DNA of 64,000 nt from Vicinamibacterales bacterium (GTDB lineage: Bacteria; Acidobacteriota; Vicinamibacteria; Vicinamibacterales; SCN-69-37), in contig JAURFE010000003.1 in the NCBI GenBank assembly GCA_030827135.1, positions 76,923 through 140,922 on the forward strand, given 5' to 3'. Position numbers and translations under genes: made by a program. Positions 50,426 to 59,376 of this stretch are shown here, piece after piece. Under the pieces are notes generated by a model. That model was not told where the DNA came from. It was given only the letters and a program-made list of their open reading frames with translations, and made no database searches. How positions within the stretch are numbered: position 1 is the first letter of the stretch; every line of letters starts with the position of its first letter.

Positions 50426-53080
50426 ATGACTGAATTCCGCTCACACCCGCCCGTCACCGACTGGGACAACTACGTCGACTTCGAGTCCACGAGTTGGCCG
50501 AAGAAGGATCGGCGCAACTACTGGATTATTCCCAGCATCTGCTTCAACTGCGAGTCGGCGTGCGGCGTGATCGCCTACGTGGACAAAGACACGCTGAACG
50601 TCCGCAAGATTGAAGGCAACCCGGTGCACCCGGGCAGCCGCGGCCGCACCTGCGCGAAGGGCGTCGTCACTCCGAACCAACTCGAGGATCCGGATCGGAT
50701 CCTGTATCCACTCAAGCGTGTTGGGAAACGGGGCGCCGGCGAATGGACCCGTGTGACGTGGAACGAAGTGCTCGACGATATCGGCGCGCGGGTGCGCAAG
50801 GCGATCGTCGAAGACCGCAAGCGCGAGATCATGTATCACGTCGGCCGGCCGGGCGAGGATGGCTACGCGAATCGCGTGATTCAGTCGTGGGGCCTCGACA
50901 GTCACAACAGCCACACCAACGTCTGCTCATCGTCGGCCCGTCTGGGGCATTTCCTGTGGACGGGGGCCGATCGGCCGTCACCGGACTATGCGAACGCCAA
51001 GACCATTCTGCTGCTGTCGTCACACCTGGAGTCGGGACACTATTTCAACCCGCACGCGCAGCGCATCATCGAAGGCAAGGCCGCCGGCGCGAAATTGATC
51101 GTGATGGACCCGCGCATGTCGAACACGTCGGCGAAGTCCGACCTGTGGCTGCCGGCAAATCCCGGCACCGAGGCGGCGCTGATTCTGGCCATCGCCCGGT
51201 ATCTGATCGATCACAAGAAGTACAACCGGGCCTTTGTCGAGAAGTGGGTGAACTGGGAGCAGTATCTCGACGCCATGCGGCCCGACCTGCCGAAGACGTT
51301 TGATGCGTTTGAAGACGCGCTGAAGCAGGAATACGAACTGTTCACGCCCGAGTACGCCGAGATCGAGACCGGCGTGCCCGCGCACAAGATCATCGAGGCG
51401 GCGGAAGCCGTGGCGTCGGCAGGCACGGCATTCGCCACACACAGCTGGCGCGCAGCGGCCGCCGGCCATCTGTGGGGCTGGCAGATCACGCGCAGCCTGT
51501 ATCTGCTTGTCGCGTTGATGGGCGCGATTGGCGAAAAGGGCGGCGTGAATCTGCACAGTGCCAACAAGTTCGTGCCGAAACACCCGAATCCTCCGCCCGC
51601 GCCCAACTACTGGAACGAACTGCTGTTTCCCAAGGAATTCCCACTCTCGTTCCACGAGCTGAGCTTCCTGCTGCCCCACTTCCTCAAGGAAGGGCGCGGC
51701 AAACTCGACGTCTACTTCACGCGCGTCTACAACCCGCTCTGGACCAACCCCGACGGGTTCACGTGGATGGAAGTGCTGGAGGACGAATCGAAGATCGGCA
51801 TGCACGTCGCGCTGACGCCGATCTGGAGCGAAACCGCGTGGTTCGCGGATTACATCCTGCCCATGGGCCTAGGCACCGAACGGCACGACACGATGAGTCA
51901 GGAAACCCATGCCGGCCGCTGGCTGGGATTCCGTCAACCGGTCACACGTGTCGCGCTCGAGAAGAAGGGCACGCCGGTTGGCACGACACACGAGGCCAAC
52001 CCGGGCGAAGTGTGGGAGGAGTCCGAGTTCTGGGTCGCCCTCTCGTGGAAGGTGGATCCCGACGGCTCACTGGGCATTCGCAAGTTCTTCGAATCCCCGT
52101 ATCGCCCTGGCGAGAAGATCACCATGGACGACTACTACGGCTGGATGTTCGAGAACTCCGTGCCCGGGCTGCCCGAGGCGGCGGCCAAGGAGAGCCTCTC
52201 GCCGCTCCAGTACATGCGGAAGTACGGTGTGTTCAAAGTGGACGACAACGTCTACAGCAAGGCGTACGAGACATCCGGCTTTACGACACCCTCAAAAAAA
52301 CTCGAGTTCTATTCGTCCACACTCGCCGAGTGGGGCTGGCCGGAACATGCGATTCCCCGCTACGTGCCCGGCCACGTGTATTGGCGCGACCTGAATCGCT
52401 CCGAGAACGAATTTGACCTGCTGCCGAACTTCCGGTTGCCGACGCTGATTCACACACGCTCCCCCGTGAAGTGGCTGTATGAAATTTCTCACAGCAACCC
52501 GCTCTGGATGGCGACCGGCGACGCCGCGCGACTCGGGATTGCCACCGGCGACCTCGTGAAGGTGCAGACCGGCATCGGCTTTTTTGTCACGCGCGCATGG
52601 GTGACCGAAGGCATCACGCCAGGGGTGGTCGGCATGTCGCACCACCTCGGCCGGTGGCGGCTCGACGAGGACAAGGGTGGTGCGCGCAATGCGACGGCAC
52701 TCGTGCGCATTGCACGGTCGGCCGACGGCAAGGTCGAGATGCGGCAGGTCCACGGCACCCAGCCCTTCTCAAGCAATGACCCCGACAGCAGCCGCGTCTG
52801 GTGGACCGAGGTGGGTGTCCACCAGAATCTGACCTTCCCCGTCCAGCCGGATCCGGTCAGCGGGATGCACTGTTGGCACCAGAAGGTCCGCCTCGAAAAA
52901 GCGGGGCCGGACGACCACTACGGGGACGTGATGGTGGATACCAACAGGTCCCACGAGCTCTACAAGGAGTGGATGGCCAGGACCCGGCCCGCGCCGGGCC
53001 CGGACGGCACACGGCGACCGGCATGGTTCGATCGCCCGTTGCGCCCGGTCGCAGACGCGTACAAACTCAACAACGAATGA
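50426..53080 (+). CDS. Molybdopterin oxidoreductase, DMSO-reductase superfamily
   Basis: 884 residues. An Fe-S site C39-x2-C42-x3-C46-x29-C76 (CFNCESAC ... RTCAKG), then Moco-binding motifs NVCSSSARLG, LESGHYFNPH, VMDPRMSNTS and a C-terminal guanine-binding domain (GVVGMSHHLGRW). The ligand position shows Ser-Ser-Ser after Cys, so the Mo ligand is not certain. No Tat signal is present, unlike periplasmic relatives, so the catalytic site may face the cytoplasm. Substrate unknown (sulfur or formate chemistry possible). Its ATG lies in a small repeat. Confidence 0.88.
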   Translation: MTEFRSHPPVTDWDNYVDFESTSWPKKDRRNYWIIPSICFNCESACGVIAYVDKDTLNVRKIEGNPVHPGSRGRTCAKGVVTPNQLEDPDRILYPLKRVGKRGAGEWTRVTWNEVLDDIGARVRKAIVEDRKREIMYHVGRPGEDGYANRVIQSWGLDSHNSHTNVCSSSARLGHFLWTGADRPSPDYANAKTILLLSSHLESGHYFNPHAQRIIEGKAAGAKLIVMDPRMSNTSAKSDLWLPANPGTEAALILAIARYLIDHKKYNRAFVEKWVNWEQYLDAMRPDLPKTFDAFEDALKQEYELFTPEYAEIETGVPAHKIIEAAEAVASAGTAFATHSWRAAAAGHLWGWQITRSLYLLVALMGAIGEKGGVNLHSANKFVPKHPNPPPAPNYWNELLFPKEFPLSFHELSFLLPHFLKEGRGKLDVYFTRVYNPLWTNPDGFTWMEVLEDESKIGMHVALTPIWSETAWFADYILPMGLGTERHDTMSQETHAGRWLGFRQPVTRVALEKKGTPVGTTHEANPGEVWEESEFWVALSWKVDPDGSLGIRKFFESPYRPGEKITMDDYYGWMFENSVPGLPEAAAKESLSPLQYMRKYGVFKVDDNVYSKAYETSGFTTPSKKLEFYSSTLAEWGWPEHAIPRYVPGHVYWRDLNRSENEFDLLPNFRLPTLIHTRSPVKWLYEISHSNPLWMATGDAARLGIATGDLVKVQTGIGFFVTRAWVTEGITPGVVGMSHHLGRWRLDEDKGGARNATALVRIARSADGKVEMRQVHGTQPFSSNDPDSSRVWWTEVGVHQNLTFPVQPDPVSGMHCWHQKVRLEKAGPDDHYGDVMVDTNRSHELYKEWMARTRPAPGPDGTRRPAWFDRPLRPVADAYKLNNE

Positions 53081-54102
53081 CCCAGGCCCGCACCCTCCAG
53101 ATCACGGTGATCGCCACAGCGGCGCTCCAGGCCGTGGTCTGGGCGGGAGCCGGCCGCGGGTGGCTCACGCCGGAGCAGGCCACGGCGCTCCATTTGCTCG
53201 TCGCCTGGGCCGCCATACTCGCGCTCGCGGTCGTGGCCGCCCGGTCGACCGCCAGGCTCCAGTCCGAACTCCAGGCGCGCCAGGTGCAGCACGAAGCCAC
53301 GCTCTCGGAAGTTGATCAACTCGGCACGCTGAACGAAATGCTGACGACCGCCGGCCAATCCAGGGACGTCGGGCTCACCTTCCAGTCTCTCGCCCGCCGC
53401 ATCGGCACACTGATCCCGTGTGATCGCCTTGGTCTGGCGCTGGTCAAGGAGGACGGCCAGTCGCTGCAGGTCTACAGCTCACGCGTCAGCGAACCCGAGC
53501 GTCGTCGTCGCCCCCGGGCGGAGTTGCAGTTCAGCCTCGAGCGCAGCATTTTCGGGCAAGTCATCCGCACGTGTGATCCAGTGCTGATCGAAGACACAAA
53601 GGCCTTCGCGTCCGATTTCCACGACGCCGGTGTGCTGGCGTCCCAGGGCTTGCATTCCCTGCTGATCCTGCCGCTGATCTCGCGCAACCGCGCCATCGGC
53701 GCGCTCACGGTCATCTCCAAGCGGACTGCGGCCTTTGATACGTCTCACCGCGACGTTCTCCAGCCGCTCGCGGAGGTCCTCGCGTTTGCACACGTTGTGC
53801 AGCACCAGTACCTCGCGTTGGATCGATTCAAGACGATGGAGGCGACGGCGGAGATGACGCTGTCAATCGCGACGGACATCAACAGCGGCTTGCAGGTCAT
53901 CGCCGGCCAGTGCGGCATCCTGCAGAAACTGCACCCAGACGCCGCCGTGGAAATCGAAGCGATCGCCCGCCAGACCGAACGCATTTCTTCGCTGCTCGAT
54001 CGCATGCGCGGCGCGGCGGATGAGCGCCTGCGCGAAGCGGCCGCCCATGCCGGAGCGATTCCCTCGAGTCCCGAAGAGTTCCCCGACGACGAAATGCGGT
54101 AG
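53077..54102 (+). CDS. Membrane-anchored GAF-domain sensor-like protein
   Basis: 341 residues. Two N-terminal hydrophobic helices (about 8-25, 38-58), a short coiled coil (about 62-90), a GAF domain (about 95-250: VGLTFQSLARRIGTLIPCDRLGL, SLLILPLISRNRAIGALTVISK, both in part), then a helical DHp-like end without an ATPase domain. It therefore looks like a sensor lacking its kinase. It overlaps the molybdopterin gene by 4 nt (ATGA), so it may sense the redox state or the substrate of that complex. Confidence 0.75.
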   Translation: MTQARTLQITVIATAALQAVVWAGAGRGWLTPEQATALHLLVAWAAILALAVVAARSTARLQSELQARQVQHEATLSEVDQLGTLNEMLTTAGQSRDVGLTFQSLARRIGTLIPCDRLGLALVKEDGQSLQVYSSRVSEPERRRRPRAELQFSLERSIFGQVIRTCDPVLIEDTKAFASDFHDAGVLASQGLHSLLILPLISRNRAIGALTVISKRTAAFDTSHRDVLQPLAEVLAFAHVVQHQYLALDRFKTMEATAEMTLSIATDINSGLQVIAGQCGILQKLHPDAAVEIEAIARQTERISSLLDRMRGAADERLREAAAHAGAIPSSPEEFPDDEMR

Positions 54103-54108
54103 TCGCAG

Positions 54109-54131
54109 GGCGCGCTGAACTTGAACGCGCC
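54109..54131. repeat. Degenerate hairpin repeat
   Basis: GGCGCGCT, loop GAACTTG, AACGCGCC (one mismatch); no CTAC tail. It lies between convergent genes and may serve in transcription end. Confidence 0.65.
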
Positions 54132-54136
54132 GGATC

Positions 54137-54433
54137 TCACCGCAATCGATAGATCGTCGTCGCGGCCAGCAGCAGAATGACTCCCACGGCGGCCCAGGCG
54201 AACGCGCGCCGGCCGGCGGCCCACTCGTCGACAAACACGGCAACCACGTTCAGGATGGGCACGGTCACCAGCAGCGCGAGGCCGGTCCAGACCATGGACG
54301 TCGCCACGTGCGCGACCGGCCCGGCCACCAGGAACGACATGACGAGGCCGAGGCCGAGGCACGCGGAGGTGGCCGCGAGCAGGAGGCGGAGTCCGGAACG
54401 GAGACGGGCGGCGGCGGTGGAGGTGGTGGTCAT
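54137..54433 (-). CDS. DUF1634-type membrane protein
   Basis: 98 residues from ATG 54433 with three hydrophobic helices (about 15-38, 45-65, 75-95). LVTVPILNVVAVFVDEW fits DUF1634 proteins, which are regularly encoded beside TSUP (TauE/SafE) permeases, as here (4-nt overlap, ATGA). It may be an accessory subunit of the permease. The upstream 255-nt open extension inside the permease gene is not used. Confidence 0.75.
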   Translation of the reverse strand: MTTTSTAAARLRSGLRLLLAATSACLGLGLVMSFLVAGPVAHVATSMVWTGLALLVTVPILNVVAVFVDEWAAGRRAFAWAAVGVILLLAATTIYRLR

Positions 54434-55245
54434 TTGAAGTAGAGGTACTCCACGGCAACGCCGGCGAGAATCACGGCCATCAGGATCTTCAGAGAGCGAA
54501 CCTTGACGCGTGTGGTGATCCAGAACCCCGCCCGCGACCCGGCGAGCACGCCGAGCACCGCGCCGGCCGCGAGCAGCGGCATCGTCAGGTATCCGAGCGA
54601 GTAGTAGCCGACGACACCCGGCAGTGCGGTGATGCCGAGGATGACGGCGCTTGTCGCGGCGGCGACACGCATCGGGACACCGCACCACGAGTTGAGCGCC
54701 GGCACGACGAGGATGCCGCCACCGACGCCGGCGAGGGACGAGATGATGCCGGCGAAGAATGCCACGCCCAGACCAAATGGCAATCGCTTCACGCGGTACC
54801 CGACTTCCTGTCCGGTGTCAGGGTCCTCGATGCGCCCTCCCAGCGCACCGACGTCGCCGGTCTCCCCCTGCAACACGTTCCGATAATCCAGCCGAGCAAT
54901 CATGACAGCGGCCACCAGCAGGGCCGTACCGCCGAAAATCTGCTCCCGCATTCTCGGTTCGATGAAAGCCAGAATCTCAAGGCCGACCAGTGCGCCGACG
55001 GCAGCGGGCACCTGCAGCACCATCGCCAGGCGCGCGTTGGCCCACTTGCGGCCGGCCGTGGACAACGACACAAAGTTCGAGGTCGCAATCACGGTGACCA
55101 GGCTGATCGCCATGGCGTTTTCAATCGGCAGGCCCAATGCGATGTTGAGCAGCGGCACCAGGAAGATGCCGCCGCCGAGACCAAGCATGGCCCCGAGGCT
55201 GCCGGCCCCAACGCCAGCACTCATGACGAGCACAACCGTCAGCAC
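54430..55245 (-). CDS. TauE/SafE (TSUP) family permease
   Basis: 271 residues from GTG 55245. Two half-repeats each contain the glycine-rich motif: LGAMLGLGGGIFLVPLL (about 17-33) and SLAGVGGGILVVPAL (about 170-184). The family moves sulfite, sulfoacetate or other organosulfonates. The neighbouring molybdopterin complex makes a link with sulfur oxyanions tempting, but it is on the opposite strand. Confidence 0.9.
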   Translation of the reverse strand: MLTVVLVMSAGVGAGSLGAMLGLGGGIFLVPLLNIALGLPIENAMAISLVTVIATSNFVSLSTAGRKWANARLAMVLQVPAAVGALVGLEILAFIEPRMREQIFGGTALLVAAVMIARLDYRNVLQGETGDVGALGGRIEDPDTGQEVGYRVKRLPFGLGVAFFAGIISSLAGVGGGILVVPALNSWCGVPMRVAAATSAVILGITALPGVVGYYSLGYLTMPLLAAGAVLGVLAGSRAGFWITTRVKVRSLKILMAVILAGVAVEYLYFK

Positions 55246-55257
55246 GACCTCATTGCC

Positions 55258-56184
55258 TCATTGCCCCATTGACCAGGGCCGGAGCACCGCATAGAGGCCT
55301 CGCATAATGGGCGTGTCCACACCGACCTCGCGGCCACGTCGCACGACGGAGCCTGGCAGGGACTCCACTTCGATGCGTTTCCCCGCCTGAAGGTCGATCA
55401 GCAGTGACGACCGCGTCGAGGCCGGGATCCCGCCGGTGTAGGTGGCGATGCGATCGTGGATGTCGGCCGCCACGTCGATGCCCGTGGCACGGGCAACGCG
55501 TTCGACCTCGCCGACCGCCTCCATGAATGTCGCGCGCGCCTCGGCATCACCCCAGATGGCACCGATGGGCTTGCGGGCGGCGCCCGTGAAGGCGGCGAAT
55601 GGCGCGAGGTAGATGAACTTCTCCCACAGCGGAATGCGCGCATCAGCGACTGGCTCCGCGTGAATATCCGCCGCCGCCATCAGCGCAGCCAGATCACGCA
55701 CGCGGGGCGAGACCGTCGGCAACGGACTGAACACTTCGCCGAACACGATGCGCCGATGACTGCCGGTCTGCCGAATGACGCCCGGCGCCTCAATGGCAGT
55801 CGCAACGTAGGTGGGCCCCGCGATCACGCGACTTTCACCGATGACACCCGCCAGATCGTTCGCGCTGTCCACACCGTTCTGCAGCGTCAACACACACGTG
55901 TCGGGACCGAGCAAAGCCGGGATCAGGGGAAATGCCGACGCATTGTCATAGGTCTTCACGGTGAGCATGACGACGTCGACGGGACCGATCGCGGCGGGAT
56001 TGTCTTCAGCCGGAATATGCACGGTGAAGTCCCCCTGTACGCTGCCGACGATCTGCAGGCCGTTGGTCCGGATGGCATCACGATGGGCGCCTCTGGCAAC
56101 AAAGCTCACGTCCGCACCGGCCCGGGACAGGAGGGCGCCGTAGTACCCACCAACGGCGCCAGCGCCGATGATCGCAATCCGCAT
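55258..56184 (-). CDS. 2-Dehydropantoate 2-reductase family protein
   Basis: 308 residues from ATG 56184 (MRIAIIGAGAVGGYYGALL). NADPH motif GAGAVGG, VKTYDN, TLQNGV, and the late KFIYLAPFAAFTG and SLLIDLQAGKRIEVE (catalytic Lys/Glu area). PanE makes pantoate for CoA; paralogues exist. Start ATG overlaps the upstream stop (TGATG). Confidence 0.9.
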   Translation of the reverse strand: MRIAIIGAGAVGGYYGALLSRAGADVSFVARGAHRDAIRTNGLQIVGSVQGDFTVHIPAEDNPAAIGPVDVVMLTVKTYDNASAFPLIPALLGPDTCVLTLQNGVDSANDLAGVIGESRVIAGPTYVATAIEAPGVIRQTGSHRRIVFGEVFSPLPTVSPRVRDLAALMAAADIHAEPVADARIPLWEKFIYLAPFAAFTGAARKPIGAIWGDAEARATFMEAVGEVERVARATGIDVAADIHDRIATYTGGIPASTRSSLLIDLQAGKRIEVESLPGSVVRRGREVGVDTPIMRGLYAVLRPWSMGQ

Positions 56185-57557
56185 CACTTCACTCCTAACA
56201 TTACTTCAGCGGTCACCAGCCGTTCGACCCGATATCGTCCATCAGGCAGCGGTGTCAGCAGCATGAGATCGGCCGGCACGGTCGCGCCCGTGGTGATCAC
56301 CAGATCGGCAGCCGCCACGGACACGAGGGCGCCCACTGCGGCGCCCTGAGTGCGGCGCGCCAACACCTGCCCGGACGCGTTGATGTCGAACGAGGTCGCG
56401 GCCGCAGTCAAATCGCCGGCGCCGACGACCGTCAGATTCAGCACGGCGGTCCGCTTTCCGGCATCCAGACGGACGCGGCGCACCCCCGCAAGGCCGACGT
56501 CCATCACCTGCGGCCGCTCCGCATCGGGGCGGGTCACCGTTGCACCGCGAATCACGGTGTGGAACCCGCCACCGGTATTCTCCGGTAACGAATCGTACCG
56601 GTCGGGATCGGCCTGATGTACCGATCCGTCCGCCAGCGCATGCAGCGACCGCACCAGCGCGATGTAGTTGAGCTTCACCAGCATCGGATCGGGATTGGCG
56701 TCGGGCCATGGGCCGGTCTCGATGAGCAGCACGGGCGTGCCGGCCAGGGTCAACTGGTCGCCAAACGCACGCGGCTCAAACGAATCGTCGTACCGCCCGA
56801 TACGCCCGAGTGCATAGGGTTCCAGCGAGTCACGAATCACGGCGCCAAGCTTCTTGGTGAGAACACGACCATCGTTCATCGATCGCGCCTCGTCGTACGC
56901 CACCGAGAGCAACGAAACAGCCGCGCCCTTCATCGGGGGCCCCACCGACGTGCGCCAGTTCTGGTTGTGCAGGTTGTACCCGATCTGGGGATTGAGTGAA
57001 TCCCGCAACGACTTGAGCAACCGCGCCTCCGGCGTCGCCAGGTCAAGCGCGTCACGATTAATGTCAACGCCCTGCGCGTTCCGTCGCTGAAACAGCTCCG
57101 CGCCATCTGGATTCAGCATCGGCACCGTGTGTACGGTCAACTGATCAAGCAGATGCGCCACCGCCGGCTGATGTTGATGCCTGCGGATGTACTCGTAGAG
57201 ATCAAACAGGGCCGAGGTTGCGGTCGGCTCGTCGCCGTGCATCTGCGACCACATCAACACCACAAATGGACCGCGCCCGAACGACACGCTCCAGATCTCA
57301 CGTCCCAGAAACGACCGGCCCTCTTCCTTCACCCGGAACAACGAGCCGCCGCCATCACGAATCGTCGTCACCCGCCGGCGGACCTCCGCATGGTCCACCA
57401 GTGGCGAGAGCGGCGAAGACACCTTCTGGCCGTCCCACATCCGCGCCAGCGTCGGCGCATTCGGAGCAATCGGCGGGTGCCGAATCGGAAACCGGGATGG
57501 GGTGGTCGCACACGCGGTCAGCGCGAGCAGCGCCGCACCAGCGGCGAACGATCTCAC
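56184..57557 (-). CDS. M14 zinc carboxypeptidase-like lipoprotein
   Basis: 457 residues with a lipobox (LLALTAC, Cys16). The peptidase domain (about 60-300) has SQMHGDEPT (zinc His-x2-Glu), NPDGAELFQRRNAQGVDINRD (in part) with substrate Asn/Arg, and LLIETGP with the general-base Glu. A C-terminal beta domain (about 330-457) follows. Probably anchored in the outer membrane or periplasm to trim peptides or peptidoglycan. Part of a four-gene run with 4-nt overlaps. Confidence 0.88.
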   Translation of the reverse strand: MRSFAAGAALLALTACATTPSRFPIRHPPIAPNAPTLARMWDGQKVSSPLSPLVDHAEVRRRVTTIRDGGGSLFRVKEEGRSFLGREIWSVSFGRGPFVVLMWSQMHGDEPTATSALFDLYEYIRRHQHQPAVAHLLDQLTVHTVPMLNPDGAELFQRRNAQGVDINRDALDLATPEARLLKSLRDSLNPQIGYNLHNQNWRTSVGPPMKGAAVSLLSVAYDEARSMNDGRVLTKKLGAVIRDSLEPYALGRIGRYDDSFEPRAFGDQLTLAGTPVLLIETGPWPDANPDPMLVKLNYIALVRSLHALADGSVHQADPDRYDSLPENTGGGFHTVIRGATVTRPDAERPQVMDVGLAGVRRVRLDAGKRTAVLNLTVVGAGDLTAAATSFDINASGQVLARRTQGAAVGALVSVAAADLVITTGATVPADLMLLTPLPDGRYRVERLVTAEVMLGVK

Positions 57558-58063
57558 GGCTGAAACCGCACCCGCGTCAGTAATCCACCGGGTGCCAGGA
57601 AAAAGAGATTGTCGTATTCGCTCTCACCGATGGTGACGTCGGGCCCGCCAAGCGCCTTGATGATGGCCGGTACCGAATTCGAGTGCCCGACCACCAGCAC
57701 CGTGCCCGTGGTGTGCGCCCTGATCTTCGCGACGAGCGACGCCTGGTCGCGTGACTCAATCGTCTCCGGTGTGAGTCTCAGGACGCCGGCGAGCGGCGCC
57801 GCCGTGTCAATGGTCCGCTTGTACTGGGTCGTGAAGATCTTCGTGACACCGGCATCCTTGAGCATTGCCGCCAACGTCAGGGATCGTGCCTTGCCGACCG
57901 CCGACAATTCGGGATCGGCCTGGGCCATCATCGCGGTGGCCGCTGGCCCACCGCCATCCGCGCGTTCGGCATGCCGCACGAGAATGACCATCTGCGCTGA
58001 CGCCACTGACGGCACCACCAACACCGCCAACACCACCCACGCCACCGACAATAGACGCTTCAT
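57554..58063 (-). CDS. Secreted histidine phosphatase family protein
   Basis: 169 residues from ATG 58063 with a signal peptide (to SVASAQ). Catalytic RHAERAD (phosphohistidine) and the second His in VVGHSNSVPAII. Short-branch histidine phosphatases of this size resemble SixA but are exported here. Substrate unknown. It overlaps the APC permease and the M14 gene by 4 nt each. Confidence 0.88.
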   Translation of the reverse strand: MKRLLSVAWVVLAVLVVPSVASAQMVILVRHAERADGGGPAATAMMAQADPELSAVGKARSLTLAAMLKDAGVTKIFTTQYKRTIDTAAPLAGVLRLTPETIESRDQASLVAKIRAHTTGTVLVVGHSNSVPAIIKALGGPDVTIGESEYDNLFFLAPGGLLTRVRFQP

Positions 58064-59331
58064 TTCGCTCCCCACCGCGCGACGGCAAACAACACCGCTC
58101 CGACGACAAGCCCCACCCCACCCACCTGCAACTGCAGGGTCGTCGCACCACCGAGAATGGCGAGCGAGACCAGCAGGGCCACAACCGGAATCACCGGACC
58201 GCCGGGAATCGTGAACACGGCGGGCCCCTGACGGCGCAGCACGAGCACCGACGCACACGTGCCCGCGTACACCATCAACCGGCTCACCGCGCTGCTCGCC
58301 GCCAATGTCACGAAGTTGCCGAACAAGGCGAGACCGAGCGCCACGAGCGAGGTCACCACGATCGCCACCGCAGGCGTGTGAAACCGTGGGTGCACCCGCC
58401 CGAAGATCGACGGCAGGTCACCCTGCTCCGCCAGTGCGTAGAGATTGCGAGAGCCGGACAAGGCTTGCCCCATGTTGTTGCCGCTCATGGAGACCGCACC
58501 GCCGGTGGTCATAAGCAGCGCGCCCCAGGCGCCAATGAAGAGCAACGACGCGTCGGCCAGTGGCCGCTGTGCCGACCCGATGTCGGGCAACGTGCCCATC
58601 GCCACCACCTGCGCCAGTGTCATCACGATGGCCACAATCACGATGGTCATGACCATGGCGAAGGGCACGGCGCGTGTGGGGTCCTTGGTTTCACCCGCCG
58701 GCACACCCACAACTTCGTACCCGCCATAGGCAAAGATCAGCAGGAGCGCGGCCGTCGAAATCTGCGTCCACGTCGGCGCCAGGTCCGGCACGAGGGCGCT
58801 GAAGGCCACGTGGGGCAATCCCAGCAGAATAAAGATCACCAGCGGCGTCAGCTTGCCGATGGTCAAGGCGTTCACGACCCACGCACTCTGACGGATGCCG
58901 AGTACGTTGATGGTCATGATCGAGAGGATGACGCCGGCGATGACGGCCTCGCGCGCCAGACCCGGCTGATCCGCGCCCAGCGTCGGCCAGTAGTACGCAA
59001 GGGCCGTCGTCAGGCCATTCACGACAGAGGCCCAGCTGGTGACGCGGGTGACCCACAGCATCCAGCCGACTTCGAAACTGAAGAACCGCCCGAAGGCTGC
59101 GCGTGTGTAGAGGTACGCGCCCCCGGTGCCCTCAAATCGGCTGCCGGCCTCGGCGAAGTTGAGCGCGATCATCAGGGAGAGGAGGCCAATCAGCGCAACC
59201 GCGATCGCACTCCAGGGTCCAATCTCCCTGGCCAGTGGCGCAGCCATCAAAAAAACCGCCCCGCCGATGACCTGATTGACGCCAATGGCCGTCAGATCCC
59301 ATTTGCCCAGCTCGCGTTTGAGGCCTGACAT
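58060..59331 (-). CDS. APC family amino acid permease
   Basis: 423 residues with about 12 helices. First-helix pattern GVNQVIGGAVFLMAAPL (unwound substrate site) and FAYGGYEVVGVPAGETKDPTRAVP in helix 6 region, given in part, are typical. Probable amino acid or amine uptake by proton symport. First gene of the run to panE. Confidence 0.92.
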   Translation of the reverse strand: MSGLKRELGKWDLTAIGVNQVIGGAVFLMAAPLAREIGPWSAIAVALIGLLSLMIALNFAEAGSRFEGTGGAYLYTRAAFGRFFSFEVGWMLWVTRVTSWASVVNGLTTALAYYWPTLGADQPGLAREAVIAGVILSIMTINVLGIRQSAWVVNALTIGKLTPLVIFILLGLPHVAFSALVPDLAPTWTQISTAALLLIFAYGGYEVVGVPAGETKDPTRAVPFAMVMTIVIVAIVMTLAQVVAMGTLPDIGSAQRPLADASLLFIGAWGALLMTTGGAVSMSGNNMGQALSGSRNLYALAEQGDLPSIFGRVHPRFHTPAVAIVVTSLVALGLALFGNFVTLAASSAVSRLMVYAGTCASVLVLRRQGPAVFTIPGGPVIPVVALLVSLAILGGATTLQLQVGGVGLVVGAVLFAVARWGAK

Positions 59332-59376
59332 GGTGTGGTGTGAGTATATTGGGGCTGCCCGGAGCCACCAAGCCTG

